A stretch of 6,576 nucleotides of DNA from Limosilactobacillus pulli (GTDB taxonomy: Bacteria; Bacillota; Bacilli; Lactobacillales; Lactobacillaceae): the NCBI RefSeq assembly GCF_947381555.1, contig NZ_CANCWQ010000048.1, positions 1-6,576 of the forward strand, read 5' to 3'. This document shows, one piece after another, positions 4,711-6,576 of this stretch (positions within the stretch are counted from its first letter, which is position 1; each line of letters begins with the position of its first letter). Below the pieces are notes generated by a model. That model was not told the DNA's origin, made no database searches, and was given only the letters and a program-made list of their open reading frames with translations. Both the position numbers and the translations under genes were made by a program.

Positions 4711-5165
4711 ATTTTGACTATAGACTTATATAGACTGATCTAAAACGGCTGAGAGAGCAATTCTGAGCCTCTGAGAGCTATATCTGAGCTAGGGGATGAC
4801 CTTACACGGTCAAGAGTGATCATAAGCAGATAGAGCAGATCCAAACACTAGATATATGACCATGATCTGCTGAGATCGTGCAGACACGTGTATATATACA
4901 TAGCAGACTGTATATAGCTAGGGATCAAAAAAATAGGACAAATTAGCAAAATTGTATCTTTAAAGACTGTGAAAGCCTGCACAATCTACCAAAAACAGGG
5001 TATTTATTTGACCTTTCTTGACCAATGCGACAAAGAAAAACGCCAAACCCCTTGTCGCTCTAGGGATTCAGCGTGTTTTTGTTGTGAGCCTCTTTGATTA
5101 AAAGTGTCTTACAGCCCTATTTTTAGGCTTATTGGATCATGCAGCCCACCAATTAAGGTGAGCTT
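4711..5165. other. Non-coding interval between convergent genes
   Basis: About 455 bases without a supported gene. The left part (4740-4800) is a run of CTGAG/GAGAGC words (CTGAGAGAGC, CTGAGCC, CTGAGAGC, CTGAGC). The centre (4850-4925) is AT-rich with GTGTATATATACAT. GACCTTACACGGTC (4798-4811) is a short dyad. TTGACC occurs twice ten bases apart (5008-5013, 5018-5023). GCGACAA/TTGTCGC (5027-5033, 5052-5058) closes an 18-base loop. GATC stops being frequent near the right end, which looks like a module boundary. An origin element is possible. Confidence 0.5.
5143..5164 (-). terminator. Weak hairpin after the minus-strand gene
   Basis: On the minus strand AGCTCACC pairs with GGTGGGCT over 8 bp with one U-G pair and a 6-base loop, beginning six bases after the stop codon. 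The G-U pair fits minus-strand RNA better than plus-strand RNA. No T-run follows, so termination would be inefficient or the hairpin protects the mRNA end. Confidence 0.35.
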
Positions 5166-5169
5166 AAAG

Positions 5170-5781
5170 TTATGGCAATGATGGTAATACTTCTTGCGTG
5201 TAAGGAACGCCGTGATTATCAAGGTAGGAACGAAGTTGTTCATATTCAGCTACACGGCTTTTGATAACAGATTCAACATGTGTGCCATCGATAAAGTTAA
5301 TACGATAAGAATCGCCAGTATTATCGTGAATCACAACAATTAACTCTTTGATTGAGCTTAATTGCCTACGTGTTGCTAAACCGCCCGCAATAGCACCAAC
5401 AACACCAAAGAGTAAGCCACCGACTACTGCACCGCCAGCACCGCTACGAGTAGTGGTAGTTGGTTGATAGGCGATATGGTACTTAACCATGTCTGGATAT
5501 GGAATGTAAGCATAATAGTCATCACGTCTGGTGTCTGGGCGGAAATAAATACCATTATCACCTAAAACAATATTGGCAAAGTCTAAGCGTTTTGTGTTAC
5601 CACCCAAACGTTGATAACCTTTTTCGTCTGCTTTTTTAAGTTCTTCTTTATTGTATTTCATTGTATGTGGATCGAAATGAGCTATGGCGATTGGCAAACC
5701 AAATACAACAACAAGAATAAGTATCATTACGACCATTTGTGCCTCGTCAGACATAGCTAGAATTGACAAATTATTAAACAT
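5170..5781 (-). CDS. Membrane protein with glycine zipper (203 aa)
   Basis: I do not recognise an exact family. From ATG at 5781 the protein has a short N-terminus, one strong membrane helix at about residues 16-35 (MVVMILILVVVFGLPIAIA) and a soluble, mixed part. A glycine-rich hydrophobic segment at about residues 113-138 has GxxxG-type spacing (GAGGAVVGGLLFGVVGAIAGG), and a beta-type C-terminal half follows (ELIVVIHDNTGDSYRINFIDG). The parts on either side of the glycine zipper resemble one bacterial PH-like domain interrupted by the zipper; that is inference. Start choice: minus-strand GGGAGGAG (5795-5788) is correctly spaced before 5781, whereas ATG 5805 would translate through it. The ribosome-binding site sits in the loop of a small AACTC/GAGTT hairpin. 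Codons and the near absence of GATC (one site) differ from the rep half, suggesting separate acquisition. Confidence 0.75.
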   Translation of the reverse strand: MFNNLSILAMSDEAQMVVMILILVVVFGLPIAIAHFDPHTMKYNKEELKKADEKGYQRLGGNTKRLDFANIVLGDNGIYFRPDTRRDDYYAYIPYPDMVKYHIAYQPTTTTRSGAGGAVVGGLLFGVVGAIAGGLATRRQLSSIKELIVVIHDNTGDSYRINFIDGTHVESVIKSRVAEYEQLRSYLDNHGVPYTQEVLPSLP

Positions 5782-5855
5782 ATGTAACTCCTCCCAAGAG
5801 TTCAATTACATATAACTATACACTTCATTTACTTAAAAAGCTGATGAAAAACCAA

Positions 5856-5879
5856 AAGTCTGTTGTCAAGTCTGTTGTC
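5856..5879. repeat. Perfect 12-bp tandem repeat
   Basis: AAGTCTGTTGTC occurs twice head to tail (5856-5867, 5868-5879) directly upstream of the toxin promoter region (TTGACT 5883-5888). Its position suggests a regulator-binding site or a slippage-prone promoter element between the divergent toxin and minus-strand membrane-protein genes. Confidence 0.65.
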
Positions 5880-5882
5880 GAT

Positions 5883-5917
5883 TTGACTTGGGACTAAAAT
5901 TCGATAGATGATAGAAT
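5883..5917 (+). promoter_or_regulatory. Probable toxin promoter region
   Basis: TTGACT (5883-5888) is a good -35. With an 18-base spacer the -10 would be GATGAT (5907-5912). Alternatively TAGAAT (5912-5917) pairs with TTGGGA (5888-5893) at 18 bases. Either predicts a start between about 5919 and 5925 and a leader of roughly 40 nt. Which pair is used cannot be decided by eye. Confidence 0.4.
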
Positions 5918-5940
5918 GTAATAGTTGCTCGTCCCTTTGT

Positions 5941-5999
5941 CTGCATGAGAGGGGGTGAAAGCATTGAACTACTGGCAAGATTTATTCAACTTATTTTCT
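5941..5999. repeat. Type I TA direct repeat, copy 1 (toxin mRNA 5' region)
   Basis: CTGCATGA (5941-5948) and GCATTGAACTA...GGCAAG...TTATTCAACTTATTTTCT (5961-5999) recur at 6133-6182 with small changes. Copy 2 lacks the GGGGGTGAAA with the ribosome-binding site. In Fst systems such repeats let the antitoxin RNA pair with the toxin mRNA start and block translation. Confidence 0.85.
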
Positions 6000-6050
6000 A
6001 GTTTGCTTATCGTAGTTTTTGACCATTGGCTTGATAATCGAAAGCGTTAA
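5964..6050 (+). CDS. fst: Fst-family type I toxin (28 aa)
   Basis: A very small hydrophobic peptide: a short polar N-terminus, one membrane helix (LFSSLLIVVF) and the charged tail FDHWLDNRKR. This is the typical ending (hydrophobic helix, acidic residue, WLD, basic tail) of the Fst/Lpt toxins of enterococcal and lactobacillus plasmids, which insert in the membrane and kill cells that have lost the plasmid. TTG 5964 lies 8 bases after GAGGGGG (5949-5955); the in-frame GTG at 5955 overlaps that site and is less likely. The locus has the standard par layout: a toxin mRNA, a two-way terminator just after the gene, a direct repeat of the mRNA's 5' region beyond it, and a converging antitoxin RNA. 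An out-of-frame ATG at 5945 overlaps the start (18 codons) and could modulate initiation. Family assignment is by pattern. Confidence 0.8.
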   Translation: MNYWQDLFNLFSSLLIVVFDHWLDNRKR

Positions 6051-6086
6051 GATAGGTTAAACGAATCGAGCAAAATTGAGCTACTA

Positions 6087-6125
6087 AAAAAGCCCTAGCG
6101 TATTGGAGGTACGTTGGGGCTTTTT
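6087..6125. terminator. Bidirectional terminator of toxin mRNA and antitoxin RNA
   Basis: A 16-bp stem between 6087-6102 and 6110-6125 with a 7-base loop. The core AGCCC/GGGCT is flanked by an A-run and a T-run, so it works on both strands. Two positions are G-U pairs in plus-strand RNA. This shared terminator is the main complementary region of Fst-type RNA I/RNA II pairs. Confidence 0.85.
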
Positions 6126-6132
6126 GGTTTAA

Positions 6133-6182
6133 CTGCATGATAGCATTGAACTATACACGGCAAGTTATTCAACTTATTTTCT
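6133..6182. repeat. Type I TA direct repeat, copy 2 (antitoxin side)
   Basis: Partner of 5941-5999. It is transcribed on the minus strand as the 5' part of the antitoxin RNA. The main differences are loss of the ribosome-binding site block and CTATACACGG in place of CTACTGG. Confidence 0.85.
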
Positions 6183-6259
6183 GCAGATATTATAACATAA
6201 GATACAAATTATTGCTTGTTTTGAGCCGGTAAAATCGTGCAGTATGTTCAGACGATCAA

Positions 6260-6341
6260 GCAAAAAGACTGCAACCAATTTAATGGTTACAGCCTTTTCA
6301 CCTAATCATTAACGACTACTCGTTATGTATATATTATAGCA
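6260..6341 (-). ncRNA. Candidate small RNA, minus strand (about 65 nt)
   Basis: Extended -10 TGCTATAAT on the minus strand (TATAAT at 6338-6333, TGC at 6341-6339) predicts a start near 6326. An 11-bp terminator stem (6294-6284 with 6277-6267) and TTTTT (6266-6262) end it. On the minus strand all unusual pairs in the stem are G-U, while on the plus strand they are A-C, so the minus strand is the transcribed one. The RNA has no reading frame. It could be a second antitoxin-like or copy-control RNA; no toxin partner was found beside it. Confidence 0.45.
6267..6294 (-). terminator. Intrinsic terminator of the 6260-6326 small RNA
   Basis: GGCTGTAACCA and TGGTTGCAGTC (minus strand) pair over 11 bp with a 6-base loop and a following run of five T. 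The G-U pattern marks it as a minus-strand hairpin. Confidence 0.7.
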
Positions 6342-6409
6342 GATTATTGCTTAATCTTAAGTTTTTACTTGTGTATCTGTTCCTGCAGGCGTAAAGTAGA
6401 CAAGTGAAA

Positions 6410-6422
6410 GCGTGTAACACGC
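6410..6422. repeat. Perfect 13-bp palindrome
   Basis: GCGTGTAACACGC is a perfect dyad around one central A in a non-coding stretch. An ACTTGT/ACAAGT pair (6367-6372, 6400-6405) lies beside it. It may be a protein-binding site; no gene start is adjacent. Confidence 0.45.
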
Positions 6423-6445
6423 CTAAAAATCGAATATCAAGAGCA

Positions 6446-6486
6446 AAAAGAAAAGCCCGTTAAGGTACGCCAATACCTTAACGAGC
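6446..6486 (-). terminator. Strong intrinsic terminator, minus strand
   Basis: GCTCGTTAAGGTA and TACCTTAACGGGC (minus strand) form a 13-bp stem, with one U-G pair that would be a C-A mismatch on the plus strand, and a 6-base loop. TTTT-C-TTTTT follows (6454-6445). Confidence 0.8.
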
Positions 6487-6537
6487 TAACCAATTGGCTA
6501 CCCCAAATAGTCAATTAGTGATTGTCGATTCTTATCG
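6446..6537 (-). ncRNA. Candidate small RNA, minus strand (about 92 nt)
   Basis: A good promoter is seen on the minus strand in the terminal repeat: -35 TTGTAT (6572-6567) and -10 TATTAT (6549-6544) with a 17-base spacer, the same positions as 73-68 and 50-45 in the left copy. The start would be near 6537. The RNA ends at the strong terminator 6486-6446. It shares GGTAGCCAAT with the plus-strand RNA near 136-144 but carries no reading frame. Function unknown; a copy-number or stability RNA is possible. Confidence 0.5.
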
Positions 6538-6576
6538 GTTATAATAATAGCCGATAATATCGGCGAATACAAGAGA
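6500..6576. repeat. Terminal direct repeat, right copy (circular overlap)
   Basis: Identical to 1-77; see that entry. The true circle would end at 6499. Confidence 0.9.
6544..6572 (-). promoter_or_regulatory. Minus-strand promoter with palindromic spacer
   Basis: TTGTAT and TATTAT are 17 bases apart, and the spacer contains the palindrome CCGATATTATCGG. A dyad between -35 and -10 is a usual place for repressor or MerR-type activator binding. The identical sequence at 45-73 is the same locus on the circle. Confidence 0.5.

Larger units (their letters stand above)
6086..6182 (-). ncRNA. Antitoxin RNA of the Fst-type system (RNA II-like)
   Basis: A minus-strand transcript of about 97 nt is predicted from the extended -10 TGTTATAAT (TATAAT at 6194-6189, start near 6182) to the shared terminator (6087-6125). 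It reads through the complement of repeat copy 2, so its 5' part is complementary to the toxin translation start, and its 3' part is complementary to the toxin mRNA terminator. That is the arrangement by which Fst RNA II represses its toxin. No convincing -35 is visible, which an extended -10 can tolerate. Confidence 0.7.

Noticed and set aside
5945..6001. 18-codon frame overlapping the toxin start
   Set aside because: It lacks a ribosome-binding site and its product does not resemble an Fst peptide, while the overlapping TTG frame does.
1..6576. CRISPR array, tRNA, rRNA, insertion sequence or relaxase
   Set aside because: No regularly spaced repeats, cloverleaf, rRNA core words, transposase or relaxase frames were found on either strand.

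Overview
The window is almost certainly one complete small circular plasmid, cut open. Its first 77 bases (1-77) are identical to its last 77 (6500-6576), which gives a 6,499-bp circle. Low GC, GGGGG/GGAGG ribosome-binding sites, intrinsic terminators with long T-runs and an Fst-family type I toxin point to a Firmicute, most likely a lactic acid bacterium. The species cannot be read from the sequence. No relaxase, resistance gene, transposase or CRISPR array was seen.

Layout on the circle. (i) 6050-6499 joined to 1-165 holds no protein gene but several promoter/terminator units for small RNAs. (ii) 166-670 is non-coding with hairpins, followed by a small unknown gene (685-873). (iii) 1106-2295 is a nested dyad and promoter region, the largest protein gene (probable replication initiator, about 351 codons, apparently starting at ATT) and its terminator. 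(iv) 2248-2517 is copy A of a roughly 270-bp direct repeat. (v) 2536-3271 is a membrane-protein gene with a terminator hairpin in its leader. (vi) 3349-3892 is a decayed HTH plus coiled-coil gene of the kind that accompanies Rep on lactobacillus plasmids, broken by one in-frame TAA and one GATC duplication. (vii) 3889-4160 is copy B of the repeat, with AT-rich iteron-like motifs. (viii) 4316-4710 is an acidic unknown gene. (ix) 4711-5165 is non-coding. (x) 5170-5781, minus strand, is a membrane protein with a glycine zipper. (xi) 5856-6182 is a type I toxin-antitoxin locus.

How it fits together: the probable Rep and the AT-rich repeats would replicate the plasmid, and the Fst-type module would kill plasmid-free cells. 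The two membrane proteins look like cargo. Base use supports a mosaic: by hand count there are about 70 GATC sites, nearly all between 349 and 5140, and only two between 5170 and 6499. The C-terminal part of the 2644-3234 gene also lacks them. The most unusual items are the chain of small-RNA units, the ATT start of the probable rep gene, the GATC/CTGCAG excess, a GATC duplication that broke a gene, and a NagR-like operator conserved in both long repeats.
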